A DNA stretch of 64,000 bases from Bacteroidales bacterium (GTDB lineage Bacteria > Bacteroidota > Bacteroidia > Bacteroidales > UBA932). The notes below the pieces were generated by a model, which saw only the letters and a list, made by a program, of their open reading frames with translations, did not search any database and was not told where the DNA came from. Numbering within the stretch: the first letter of the stretch is position 1; every line of letters begins with the position of its first letter. A program made the translations under genes and the position numbers. Where the stretch lies: the NCBI GenBank assembly GCA_017962235.1, contig JAGCVS010000005.1, positions 83,373 through 147,372 of the forward strand, given 5' to 3'. Below are positions 18,283-25,662 of the stretch, in pieces.

Positions 18283-19042
18283 GATAAAAACCGCAGCTTT
18301 GCTGCTGATATGCTGCTGCGCCATTGCTGCGGGCTGCAAATGCAAAAGCTCAGAGGACAAGGCCTTTGAAAAGGCATTCGTTACAATAACGGACGTTGTC
18401 CCCGACGCGATACTGGAAATCCGCTATTTCTGCACCTACAACTTTGTGGGAGAACGCATAGACGGCTATCTGGAGCCCACCGCCCTGCTCACCCGCGAAG
18501 CTGCCGACTCCCTGAAGGCCGTGAGCGACGATTTGATTTCGCAGGGATACCGCATCAAAATCTTTGATGCATACCGCCCCCAGTGCGCCGTGGACCACTT
18601 TGTCCACTGGGCCGCAAACGTTCCCGACACCCTTATGAGGAGATACTTCTATCCCGACGTAGACAAGAGCCGACTCTTCGAACTTGAATACATCATGGCA
18701 AAGAGCGGCCATACCCGCGGCTCCACCGTGGACCTGACCCTGTTTGACATGAATCTGGAACGCGACGTAGACATGGGCTGCACCTTTGACTGGTTTGGAG
18801 TGGAGAGCCACCCCGACTTCTGCGGCAACCCCGACACCGGCGAATTTACCGGCGACAACAGCGCCAGCCCCCAGGGACGCAGCATAACCGAAGAACAATT
18901 CAACAACCGCCTGATACTGCGCCGCGCCATGGTGCGTCACGGCTTCAAGACCATCGACAGCGAGTGGTGGCACTTCACCCTCAAGGACGAACCCTACCCC
19001 GACACATATTTCAATTACCCCGTAAAGCAAATCAAGCAATAA
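18272..19042 (+). CDS. VanX/DdpX-type D-Ala-D-Ala dipeptidase, lipoprotein
   Basis: The product has 256 residues; two ATG codons in tandem (18272, 18275) overlap the antiporter end. A lipoprotein-like signal (ICCCAIAAGCKC) precedes the peptidase. The M15D zinc site is complete: SGHTRGSTVD (145-154, His147 and Asp154), EWWHF with catalytic Glu231 and His234, and the conserved Arg102 in FDAYRP. It hydrolyses D-alanyl-D-alanine or similar dipeptides, probably for wall peptide recycling in the periplasm; no van resistance genes are present, so there is no reason to infer vancomycin resistance. Confidence 0.9.
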   Translation: MMNKIKTAALLLICCCAIAAGCKCKSSEDKAFEKAFVTITDVVPDAILEIRYFCTYNFVGERIDGYLEPTALLTREAADSLKAVSDDLISQGYRIKIFDAYRPQCAVDHFVHWAANVPDTLMRRYFYPDVDKSRLFELEYIMAKSGHTRGSTVDLTLFDMNLERDVDMGCTFDWFGVESHPDFCGNPDTGEFTGDNSASPQGRSITEEQFNNRLILRRAMVRHGFKTIDSEWWHFTLKDEPYPDTYFNYPVKQIKQ

Positions 19043-19051
19043 CCGACACTA

Positions 19052-19942
19052 ATGAAAAAGATATCCTGCATACTGTTCACCACCGCACTTGCAGCTTCGC
19101 TGCTTTGTTCCTGCGAAGGCATCAAGAAACAGCTGCCCACAAAGACATGGGCTTTCAGCGACACCACCGCACATTCTTCACTTTCATGCGATGTTGAGCT
19201 CCCATCAGCTTCAGACAAGGCCTCCAGTGCTATCCGCGAGGAGCTTATGGCAGTTTTGGACGGCCAGCTGAGCCATATCTCCTCCTATGAACAGGAGCCG
19301 CAGTTCGAGCCCTATGCCGGCGATAAAGGCGATATAGATGCATATATAAAGTATTATTACGATAACGCCCTGGCCTCCATCGCCCGCCTTTCAGACGAGG
19401 ATGCGAGCGAACGCGAAGGTTACATGCGTGAAGACGGCGAAATGTCAGAAGAGGAGATTGAGGAGCTTCTGGCCAGCATGCCGGGCTGGGAGTATGAATT
19501 CTCCCTGAGCAAGATTGCCGACACCGCCAAATACGCGGTGTTCCAGTCGCAGAATTACATCTACATGGGCGGCGCTCACGGCGGCATCACCGGCGAGGGC
19601 TGCATCTCGTTTGATAAATCTGACGGCAGCAGGATTGCACAGTTCCTGGACCCCGACTGTGAAGAAGATCTGCAGCCGGCCATACGCGAAGGTCTATGCG
19701 ATTATCTCTCAGAATGCGGCCTGGAGGTGGATGCCGACAGCATTGAAGAATATCTTCTTTTAGACGATGACATCATCCCGCTCCCGAGCTGGCAGCCCTA
19801 CCCTTCTGCAGACGGGCTCGTGTTTGAATATCAGCAATACGAGATAGCCCCCTACGCCATGGGCATGCCCTCTTTCACCATCCCTTACGAGAAGGTGGCG
19901 GCATATCTGACCCCGGAAGCAAAGAAGATTCTGGGGCTTTAG
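19052..19942 (+). CDS. DUF3298/RsiV-like lipoprotein
   Basis: The 296-residue product has a lipobox at Cys21 (LLCSC). The C-terminal half (about 150-296) fits DUF3298: YMGGAHGGITGEGCISFDKSDGSRI and YEIAPYAMGMPSFTIPYEKVAAYL are the recurring motifs of this domain, found in anti-sigma factor RsiV and in many lysozyme- or peptidoglycan-related lipoproteins. The function is unconfirmed. It follows the dipeptidase by nine bases and may act with it on the wall. A weak hairpin lies after its stop. Confidence 0.72.
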   Translation: MKKISCILFTTALAASLLCSCEGIKKQLPTKTWAFSDTTAHSSLSCDVELPSASDKASSAIREELMAVLDGQLSHISSYEQEPQFEPYAGDKGDIDAYIKYYYDNALASIARLSDEDASEREGYMREDGEMSEEEIEELLASMPGWEYEFSLSKIADTAKYAVFQSQNYIYMGGAHGGITGEGCISFDKSDGSRIAQFLDPDCEEDLQPAIREGLCDYLSECGLEVDADSIEEYLLLDDDIIPLPSWQPYPSADGLVFEYQQYEIAPYAMGMPSFTIPYEKVAAYLTPEAKKILGL

Positions 19943-19969
19943 AATTATTTTTTGTAAAACCTCCGCCAG

Positions 19970-20023
19970 AACGCCGCATAGGCGTTTTGTTGATAACTTC
20001 GTTGAAAACTTCCATTTTTCAAC
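19970..20023 (+). repeat. Two inverted repeats in the gap before nrdD
   Basis: The 217-base gap 19943-20159 holds two short inverted repeats. AACGCC at 19970-19975 pairs with GGCGTT at 19981-19986 over a 5-base loop and is followed by TTGTTG, a weak terminator-like form. GTTGAAAA at 20001-20008 pairs perfectly with TTTTCAAC at 20016-20023 over a 7-base loop and has no U-tract, so it is more like an operator or an mRNA hairpin. No clear TAnnTTTG promoter and no convincing NrdR box were found. Confidence 0.4.
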
Positions 20024-20159
20024 ATCGATTCGAGGGGAGAGTTTTTGCAATTTTACATCCGGAAAGAGAATGAAAGACGGGATGCCCCGGCAGCCCGCTT
20101 TCTTGTCTTTACATCTTGTACTCGACAAATAGCTAATACTGTTTAACCTAGACGCGACT

Positions 20160-22361
20160 ATGGACGTTAGAAAGACCAACGGCACATACGAAGAATTCGA
20201 CAACGAGAAATTAAAGAAAGGCATTCGCCAGGCCTACATGGCAACCGGGCAGCACTGCCCCGAAGAGGTAGTGGTCTCCATCACAGACAACCTTTATATA
20301 TACGACAAAATCTCCAGCCAGGAGATCCGCCGCCAGGTGGTGGAATCACTGATGTCCATCAACAAGAAGGCAGCCCTCGAGTACATCGAGCGCTTTGATT
20401 CCGGCCTTGACCTGCGCAAGAAGCGCGACTTTATCAAGGACTACATCAACGCCTCCAACGCCGCCACCGGGTCCAAGTTCGACGCCAACGCCAACATCAC
20501 AAGAAAAAATATTGTCACTCTCGGACAGGAGCTCTACAAAGAGAACAACATCAAGCAGAACCGCTACATCATGCGCGACAAGATCAAGTCGCTCTACGGC
20601 CGCGAAATGGCCGACAGGTATGTAGCAGACCTTGAGAGCCATGTCCTTTACAAGCACGACGAAAGCGGCACCCCCGGCTACCCATATTGCGTAGCCATCA
20701 CCATGTACCCGTTCCTGGAGAGCGGTCTCAAAGAGCTGGGCGGAGTTTCCGTGGCTCCCACCGACCTCAAGAGCTTCTGCGGCGAGTTCATCAATCTGGT
20801 GTATTCGGTAAGTTCCCAGTTCATGGGCGCCGTTGCCACTCCGGAGTTTCTGATGTACTTTGACTACTTCCTCCGCAAGGATTATGGAGACGATTACCTT
20901 AGCAAGCTGGACACCGTTGTAGAGAACAACCTCAAGCAGCGCACGCTGGTAAAGGTTATCGACAACTACTTCCAGCAGGTGGTTCACTCCATGAACATGC
21001 CCGCCGGCAACCGCGGCTACCAGACCGTGTTCTGGAACATCGGTTACTTTGACAAGCCCTATTTCGAGGGCGTGTTCGGCGACTTCCGCTTCCCCGACGG
21101 CACCGCCCCCATCTGGGAGACCCTCAGCTGGCTGCAGAAGCACTTCATGAACTGGTTCAACGAAGAGCGCAACCACTATGTGCTCACCTTCCCCGTGGAG
21201 ACCATGGCCCTTCTCACCGACGGCGGAGACGATTATGCAGACAAGGAGTATGCAGATTTCACCGCACGCATGTGGAGCAAGGGTCACAGCTTCTTCTGCT
21301 ACATCTCCAACTCGCCCGACAGCCTCTCAAGCTGCTGCCGTCTGCGCAACGAGATCCAGAAGGAAGACGGTCACAACCACACCACCCACCAGTACTCCAT
21401 GGGTACCGCATCGGTTGCCACCGGCTCCAAGAGCGTGATGACCATCAACCTCAACCGTCTGGTTCAGAACGCTGCCATCAAGTACTTCAAGAACGAGAAG
21501 CGCGTGGACATGAAGCGCGGCGTGGCCCTCACCATTGCAGAGTACGACCGAGAAAAGCTCTACCAGTACATCCGCGAGGAGGTTACAGACGAGACCGAGG
21601 CTGTACACAAGTACCAGACTGCTTTCAACGAGATTATCAAGGACTTTTTGAAGGCCGATATGCTGGACGTATACCGCGCAGGTTTCATCACCATGAACAA
21701 GCAGTATCTCACCGTGGGCGTGAACGGCCTCACCGACGCCGCAGAGTTCCTGGGCCTGGAGATCTCCCCCAACAACGACTACAAGGACTTCGTGAACATG
21801 ATGCTGGAAACCATCAACGTCTGCAACCGCAAGGACAAGACCAAAGACACCATGTTCAACACCGAGTTCGTTCCGGGAGAGAACCTCTCCGGCAAGAACT
21901 ACAAGTGGGATGTCCGCGACGGCTATTTTGTATCGCCTCACCATAACATGTACAGCTCTTACTTCTACAATCCGGAGGATACCAACCTTTCCATGATTGA
22001 CAAGTTCAAGATGCACGGCGAGGATTATGTGAAGTATCTGGACGGTGGCAGCGCGCTGCACATGAACGTACAGGAGCACCTGAGCTTCGAGCAGTACCGT
22101 CAGCTGCTCAACGTGGCCGCACACTACGGCACCAACTACTTTACCTTCAACTGCCGCAACACCGTTTGCAACGACTGCGGCTACATTAGCAAGGATACTC
22201 TGGAGGTGTGCCCCAAGTGCGGCAGCAAGAATCTGGACTACCTCACCAGGGTCATCGGCTACCTCAAGAGGGTGTCATCTTTCAGCGAGATGCGCCAGAC
22301 AGAGGCCAAGGCACGTTATTACAACCCCAGCGAAGTTCCCACTTCAATAGAGGAGAAATAG
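20160..22361 (+). CDS. nrdD: Anaerobic ribonucleoside-triphosphate reductase, catalytic subunit
   Basis: The 733-residue enzyme begins with an ATP-cone (about 1-90, starting DVRKTNGTYEEFDNEKLKKG), then the large glycyl-radical barrel. The C-terminal zinc ribbon is CNDCGY...CPKCGS, and the glycyl radical site is Gly700 in RVIGYL. It reduces ribonucleoside triphosphates to deoxyribonucleotides under anoxic conditions. nrdG, the activating enzyme, starts four bases after its stop. The ATP-cone indicates allosteric control by ATP/dATP. Together the pair indicates an anaerobic or facultative organism. Confidence 0.98.
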   Translation: MDVRKTNGTYEEFDNEKLKKGIRQAYMATGQHCPEEVVVSITDNLYIYDKISSQEIRRQVVESLMSINKKAALEYIERFDSGLDLRKKRDFIKDYINASNAATGSKFDANANITRKNIVTLGQELYKENNIKQNRYIMRDKIKSLYGREMADRYVADLESHVLYKHDESGTPGYPYCVAITMYPFLESGLKELGGVSVAPTDLKSFCGEFINLVYSVSSQFMGAVATPEFLMYFDYFLRKDYGDDYLSKLDTVVENNLKQRTLVKVIDNYFQQVVHSMNMPAGNRGYQTVFWNIGYFDKPYFEGVFGDFRFPDGTAPIWETLSWLQKHFMNWFNEERNHYVLTFPVETMALLTDGGDDYADKEYADFTARMWSKGHSFFCYISNSPDSLSSCCRLRNEIQKEDGHNHTTHQYSMGTASVATGSKSVMTINLNRLVQNAAIKYFKNEKRVDMKRGVALTIAEYDREKLYQYIREEVTDETEAVHKYQTAFNEIIKDFLKADMLDVYRAGFITMNKQYLTVGVNGLTDAAEFLGLEISPNNDYKDFVNMMLETINVCNRKDKTKDTMFNTEFVPGENLSGKNYKWDVRDGYFVSPHHNMYSSYFYNPEDTNLSMIDKFKMHGEDYVKYLDGGSALHMNVQEHLSFEQYRQLLNVAAHYGTNYFTFNCRNTVCNDCGYISKDTLEVCPKCGSKNLDYLTRVIGYLKRVSSFSEMRQTEAKARYYNPSEVPTSIEEK

Positions 22362-22364
22362 ACC

Positions 22365-22853
22365 GTGATAAAATACGTTCCACAGGCGACATCTGTGGTT
22401 TTGGAAGAGATACCCGGCAAGGTATCTCTTGCCGTAGATGTCAGTAACTGCCCGATGCGCTGCCCGGGCTGCCACTCCCCGTTTCTCCAGACCAACGTGG
22501 GAGAGGAACTCACTACGGATATAATAGACGAACTGCTGGCAGACAACTTTGGGGTGAACTGCTTCCTCTTTTTCGGCGAAGGACAGGACGATGCCTCTTT
22601 CCTGGACCTGGCGTGGCACATCCGCGACAATCATCCCGACATAGAGGTGGCGCTTTATTCGGGCCGCAACGAGGTGCCAAACACCTACTGGCGTGTGTTC
22701 CACTACATCAAGCTGGGGCCCTACGTAGAAAAGCTGGGGCCACTGAACCACCGCACCACAAACCAGCGCCTCTTCAAGGTAGAAGGACACCGCCGCATAG
22801 ATATCACGCACCTTATCTGGGAGCGCGGTATCGATCCGAATGTGAAAAGGTAG
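22365..22853 (+). CDS. nrdG: Anaerobic ribonucleotide reductase activating protein
   Basis: This 162-residue radical SAM activase starts at a GTG (22365), supported by an AGGAG about ten bases upstream and by conserved sequence beginning at IKYVPQATSVV. The cluster motif is CPMRCPGC (Cys29, Cys33, Cys36). It uses S-adenosylmethionine to install the glycyl radical in NrdD, the product of the gene immediately upstream. It ends 13 bases before the convergent lipoprotein gene. Confidence 0.96.
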   Translation: MIKYVPQATSVVLEEIPGKVSLAVDVSNCPMRCPGCHSPFLQTNVGEELTTDIIDELLADNFGVNCFLFFGEGQDDASFLDLAWHIRDNHPDIEVALYSGRNEVPNTYWRVFHYIKLGPYVEKLGPLNHRTTNQRLFKVEGHRRIDITHLIWERGIDPNVKR

Positions 22854-22866
22854 TAACGGGTATCTT

Positions 22867-23496
22867 TTAGCGAGTGAAATACACAGTATCGTCAGTAACG
22901 TCAAACATTCCGTCCTTGACGTGGAACTGTATAACTTTGCCTGTACTGTCGGTATAATGACCCTTCATTGTGAAATTGCCGGCAAGTACCTTTTCTCCCC
23001 TGGACCACTTGCGAATCTTTACAGTGGCTTCTGTAACGGTTGCATTGCGGCACTCCTGCTCCCTGTCAATCACAACCGGGGTGCTGGTATAACCCGGGCC
23101 TGACTCCGGTTCTCCTAAATGGGAGAGCTCGGGCAGATAAACATATTCGAAATCCATCTCAGGCTTGAACTGGGCGCCCTCTGCGGCCTCAGCCTGAGGA
23201 ATGGAGAAAGACAACCAGTAGAAATCCCTGTGATTGAGCCTGGCTTCCACCACAATGCTCCCGCTCTCCGCATCCTCCTTGTATGTAGCCCACCGGCTGA
23301 GCGGGGCTTCAGAAGGGAAACCGCCGGACGTTTTCTGATACACACCCTCTCCGTTAAACGTAAAAGAGAGTACATTCCTCCCCTCTGCAGTCTCTTCAAA
23401 GTAGATATCAGGATTCAACCGTCCGTCGCAGGCCGCGTTGAGAAACAACGCCATTGCCCCCACGAAGACACAAGCTAATCTTTTCATTTTCTTCAT
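22867..23496 (-). CDS. Lipoprotein of unknown function
   Basis: The 209-residue product has a lipobox with Cys23 (LNAAC), then DGRLNPDIYFEE. The mature part is beta-rich, with a pattern common in Bacteroidota lipoproteins that have a beta-sandwich fold (NVLSFTFNGEGVYQ near the start, KVIQFHVKDGMFDV near the end), but no named family is certain. It is convergent with nrdG and is preceded by a TATATTTG element on its own strand (23539-23532) without a good -33 box. Confidence 0.72.
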   Translation of the reverse strand: MKKMKRLACVFVGAMALFLNAACDGRLNPDIYFEETAEGRNVLSFTFNGEGVYQKTSGGFPSEAPLSRWATYKEDAESGSIVVEARLNHRDFYWLSFSIPQAEAAEGAQFKPEMDFEYVYLPELSHLGEPESGPGYTSTPVVIDREQECRNATVTEATVKIRKWSRGEKVLAGNFTMKGHYTDSTGKVIQFHVKDGMFDVTDDTVYFTR

Positions 23497-23552
23497 AGTT
23501 CAGGCTTTACACATTAAATGCATAAACACCTCAAATATAACAACAAAAGATG

Positions 23553-23667
23553 AATAGGCGCCCGTATGGACACGAAAAAAAATGGGAACAGAAACGTGAT
23601 AATCGGCGCCTTGCGCCGCAGGGGTCTTAGGGGGCAGAGCCCCCTAGTAAAATAGGCGCCCGTATGG
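23553..23667. repeat. 17-bp direct repeat flanking a hairpin-rich 81-bp segment
   Basis: AATAGGCGCCCGTATGG occurs at 23553-23569 and again at 23651-23667. Between the copies lie two perfect hairpins, GGCGC-CTT-GCGCC and TAGGGGGC-AGA-GCCCCCTA, joined by AGGGGTCT. The two repeats also continue with related A-rich sequence. The arrangement looks like an extragenic palindromic element or a small non-coding insertion between the lipoprotein gene and tRNA-Leu. Confidence 0.6.
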
Positions 23668-23715
23668 GCACAAGAAAAGAGACAGCTGATTCAGCTGTCT
23701 CTTTTCTTGTGCCCA
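23665..23715 (-). terminator. Terminator hairpin of tRNA-Leu that includes the tRNA 3' end
   Basis: Two perfect 25-base arms, 23665-23689 and 23691-23715, are separated by a single base. The arm nearest the gene includes the last five bases of the tRNA acceptor strand (TGGGC on the minus strand). On the minus strand it would act as a very strong hairpin after tRNA-Leu, although no long U-tract follows. Confidence 0.65.
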
Positions 23716-23793
23716 GAACAGGGCTCGAACCTGCACAATCTTGCGATCACTAGTCCCTGAAACTAGCGCGTCTACCAATTCCGCCATCTGGGC
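23710..23793 (-). tRNA. tRNA-Leu (anticodon CAG)
   Basis: Read on the minus strand, the acceptor GCCCAGA at the 5' end (23793) pairs with TCTGGGC at 23717-23711, with discriminator A at 23710. The anticodon stem CTAGT/ACTAG encloses the loop TTCAGGG, giving anticodon CAG. A long variable arm is present and the T-arm GGTTCGAGCC is standard. CCA is not encoded. A complete promoter precedes it on the minus strand. Confidence 0.95.
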
Positions 23794-23805
23794 TCGTAGC
23801 GGGTG

Positions 23806-23838
23806 CAAAGATATGCAAAAAAATCCTTTCGAATCAAA
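23806..23838 (-). promoter_or_regulatory. Promoter of tRNA-Leu
   Basis: On the minus strand TTTG (23838-23835) is followed after 21 bases by TATCTTTG (23813-23806), a full Bacteroidetes promoter ending 12 bases before the tRNA 5' end. Confidence 0.8.
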
Positions 23839-23844
23839 AAAATA

Positions 23845-23875
23845 TTTGCTCTCACCAAAAAAAGTTATACATTTG
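23845..23875 (+). promoter_or_regulatory. Promoter of tRNA-Asn
   Basis: TTTG at 23845-23848 is followed after exactly 19 bases by TACATTTG at 23868-23875. It lies back to back with the tRNA-Leu promoter and 18 bases before the tRNA-Asn gene. Confidence 0.85.
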
Positions 23876-23893
23876 CAGTCCCAAAAGGAAAAT

Positions 23894-23970
23894 TCCTCAT
23901 TAGCTCAGTTGGTTAGAGCACCTGACTGTTAATCAGGGGGTCCTAGGTTCAAGTCCTAGATGAGGAGCCA
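23894..23970 (+). tRNA. tRNA-Asn (anticodon GTT), CCA encoded
   Basis: The acceptor stem TCCTCAT/ATGAGGA, the D-arm TAGCTCAGTTGGTTAGAGCA, the anticodon loop CTGTTAA (anticodon GTT) and the T-arm loop GGTTCAAGTCC are all present. The discriminator is G and the gene ends in CCA, unlike the other two tRNAs in the window. Confidence 0.97.
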
Positions 23971-23973
23971 AAG

Positions 23974-24010
23974 CGGACAAATTGTCAAAATCGGCAGTTT
24001 GTCCGTTTTT
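23974..24010 (+). terminator. Terminator after tRNA-Asn
   Basis: CGGACAAA (23974-23981) pairs perfectly with TTTGTCCG (23998-24005), followed by TTTTT, a standard intrinsic terminator. Confidence 0.8.
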
Positions 24011-24023
24011 GTATAGAAAAAGC

Positions 24024-24053
24024 TTGTTTGTCATGAAAAACATAGTACCTTTG
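24024..24053 (+). promoter_or_regulatory. Promoter of the structured leader and small basic ORF
   Basis: TTG at 24024-24026 is followed after 19 bases by TACCTTTG at 24046-24053. Transcription should begin at about 24057-24060, that is, exactly where the closing helix of the leader starts. Confidence 0.8.
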
Positions 24054-24057
24054 CATT

Positions 24058-24207
24058 GTCGTTAGGTTATTTCCACTCCGGTGGATATAGTCTCAGAAAC
24101 AAAAGGTGTTTCAGCCCACACTGAAATACCTTTTTCATTAGAAATATAGCCGCAGGGGTACTTCTTTACACCTCCAAAATCCTTTACGAGACTATAAATC
24201 TAACGAC
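24058..24207 (+). ncRNA. Structured 5' leader (junction RNA) in front of a small basic ORF
   Basis: The RNA is closed by GTCGTTAG (24058-24065) with CTAACGAC (24200-24207), which ends on the base before the ATG. A second helix pairs TATAGTCTC (24086-24094) with GAGACTATA (24188-24196), nine perfect pairs. Between them lie a hairpin CCAC-TCCG-GTGG (24073-24084), with a loop of the stable UNCG class closed by C-G, and inside the second helix a 14-bp hairpin, 24101-24114 with 24121-24134, with one G-U pair and loop CCCACA. Four helices with ends fixed at the transcription start and the start codon suggest a riboswitch-like or autoregulatory element. It matches no class I can name. Confidence 0.7.
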
Positions 24208-24354
24208 ATGAACAGAAAGGTTTTTTGCATTCGTGTGAGCCTGTGCCAAGGGTATAAGGCTCCTAAACTTGTCAAGGTGAAGGCGTATAGGCGCGTTTGC
24301 AATGGCAAGGTCGTGAAAGTCCGTTCTCACTATCGTTTCGTTGTGGGACGATAG
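24208..24354 (+). CDS. Small, highly basic protein of 48 residues, unknown function
   Basis: The ORF starts at the ATG that abuts the leader helix and ends at TAG (24352-24354). The product starts MNRKVFCIRVSLCQGYK and contains KVKAYRRV and VKVRSHYRFVVGR. It has seven Lys and seven Arg and no Asp or Glu, so it should bind nucleic acid or an acidic partner. The segment from KVKAYRR to VRSHYR resembles short GYxR...V..HyR motifs seen in some phage and mobile-element proteins; that likeness is from memory and weak. Its place between a promoter with a structured leader and a UUCG terminator makes it a likely real gene, although RNA alone could be the functional product. Confidence 0.55.
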   Translation: MNRKVFCIRVSLCQGYKAPKLVKVKAYRRVCNGKVVKVRSHYRFVVGR

Positions 24355-24405
24355 ATAGTTTGGACAGACTGCGCCGATAAGGTGCTGCTACTCGACCTGC
24401 GGCTA

Positions 24406-24432
24406 AGGGGGGCTTCGGCCCTCCTTTTCTTT
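24406..24432 (+). terminator. UUCG-loop terminator ending the leader/small ORF transcript
   Basis: AGGGGGGC (24406-24413) pairs with GCCCTCCT (24418-24425), with one G-U pair, over a TTCG tetraloop; TTTTCTTT follows. The transcript from about 24058 would be about 375 bases. Between the ORF and this hairpin, GCGCC-GATAA-GGTGC forms another small stem. Confidence 0.85.
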
Positions 24433-24479
24433 ACACTGATCTACCATCATTAACGCTGGGGAACCTCAACGTGCTTCCT

Positions 24480-24510
24480 TTTGGTATACAAAAGAAAAAG
24501 AGTAACTTTG
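24480..24510 (+). promoter_or_regulatory. Promoter of the DUF4279-like gene
   Basis: TTTG at 24480-24483 is followed after 19 bases by TAACTTTG at 24503-24510, 24 bases before the ATG at 24535. Confidence 0.8.
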
Positions 24511-24534
24511 TAATAGAGAACCATTTATTAAAGC

Positions 24535-25032
24535 ATGACTGAGACAACAGTATACATAGCCTTCCAAAGCAAGAGGCATATGGACGTCAAAGCCTTATCA
24601 GACTTGACAGGTGTTGAGCCGACGACCGTATGGAAGAAAGGCGACCCTATCGTTTATAATGGTCACCCTACATTAATTGTCAATGATAAGGGCGAACAGG
24701 CACCAAAGACCTATTCCTTCAGTTCATTCGAATTTGCGCTTCCTATTTACAGAGGCTTAAATGTAGACCGTCTGTTTAACAAATTGATGCGGGTCATACA
24801 GCATCCTAAGGAAGTTGGTGAGTATTGCCGGAATCACGGAATCAGGGTTCATTTGATGGTTGTGGTCTATGGCATTACCGATACTTACTCAATCCCGTCT
24901 ATGTTTTACACCAATAAGTTTGTCGATTTCTTATCATTGCTGGGCGCGACTATAGACCACGATTTATATTCCGAGCCTTGGCAAATGGGCGAAGACTACG
25001 ATAAGGAATGGGGGATTAAGATTTTAAAGTAA
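24535..25032 (+). CDS. DUF4279-like protein
   Basis: The 165-residue soluble protein fits the DUF4279 pattern: an N-terminal strand, a segment LSDLTGVEPTTVWKKGDP, a central FSSFEFALP strand, then a helix and a C-terminal region ending LGATIDHDLYSEP. The domain has no known activity; some members occur near toxin-immunity systems, which is context and not proof. It is more AT-rich than its neighbours, as is the whole block from 24011. The next gene starts inside its stop codon (TAATG). Confidence 0.65.
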   Translation: MTETTVYIAFQSKRHMDVKALSDLTGVEPTTVWKKGDPIVYNGHPTLIVNDKGEQAPKTYSFSSFEFALPIYRGLNVDRLFNKLMRVIQHPKEVGEYCRNHGIRVHLMVVVYGITDTYSIPSMFYTNKFVDFLSLLGATIDHDLYSEPWQMGEDYDKEWGIKILK

Positions 25033-25655
25033 TGGATAGAAAGGCCTCACAGGAAATGCCTCTGGTACAGCCAGGTCCGGGCAGCGCCATCACTTTGGGC
25101 GCGGACGGTAAGTATCATTGGTACTATGAACTAAATATGTTCAAGAGTACGGCTATCCTGGGTACAATCATAAAGATATTCGGCGGTATTATCTTTTTCA
25201 TGTGGCTTCTGGACCTCATATTCAGCGGTTTTGAGGACATCTGGGGCGTCACCAAGATAATGCTTCTCATATTCGGCGGCTTTGTTGTGCTGTCGTTACT
25301 GGGTTATGCGGTTGTCGCAATCACGTACGGCGGCAAATACTGCGTGCTTTTTGAAATGGACGAAAAAGGCGTAAGCCACGCCCAGCTGCCCAAACAGTTC
25401 AAGAAAGCCCAGGTGATGGGCTTTATCTCTGCGCTCGCTGCCGGCAGACCTTCCGCTGCCGGTCCCGGCCTGCTGGCTGCCTCCCGCAATGCCTTGTACA
25501 CATCGTTCGATGGCGTGCGGTCAATCAAGCCTTTCCCCCGTCAGCACTTTATCAAAGTCAACGCACCGCTTAGCAAGAATCAGGTTTACGCAGAGGGTGA
25601 GGATTTCCAGTTCGTCCTGGATTTCATCCGGGCACATTGTCCCAAAGCCCGTTAA
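25032..25655 (+). CDS. Membrane protein of unknown function with two membrane segments
   Basis: The 207-residue product overlaps the DUF4279 stop by one base. It has a polar N-terminus (about 1-36), two membrane helices (about 37-60 and 75-98), and a cytoplasmic beta-rich domain beginning YCVLFEMDEKGVSHAQL, which resembles a PH-like or YcxB-like fold seen in small bacterial membrane proteins. The function is unknown; co-translation suggests a joint task with the DUF4279 protein. It ends in a terminator shared with the convergent PH-like gene. Confidence 0.65.
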   Translation: MDRKASQEMPLVQPGPGSAITLGADGKYHWYYELNMFKSTAILGTIIKIFGGIIFFMWLLDLIFSGFEDIWGVTKIMLLIFGGFVVLSLLGYAVVAITYGGKYCVLFEMDEKGVSHAQLPKQFKKAQVMGFISALAAGRPSAAGPGLLAASRNALYTSFDGVRSIKPFPRQHFIKVNAPLSKNQVYAEGEDFQFVLDFIRAHCPKAR

Positions 25656-25662
25656 CCAGACA

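Noticed and set aside
18272..19042. Vancomycin resistance function for the VanX-like dipeptidase
   Set aside because: No vanH, vanA or regulator genes are nearby, and dipeptidases of this type are widespread in wall recycling.
20001..20023. NrdR box or terminator before nrdD
   Set aside because: The perfect inverted repeat does not resemble an NrdR box that I can recognise and has no U-tract, so I left it as an unassigned repeat.
23741..23932. Short plus-strand open frame across the two tRNA genes
   Set aside because: It covers tRNA-Leu, two promoters and tRNA-Asn, so it is not a protein gene.
24058..24432. tmRNA or a named riboswitch class for the leader transcript
   Set aside because: There is no tRNA-like domain and the ORF does not end in a degradation tag; I could not match the helices to a known riboswitch.
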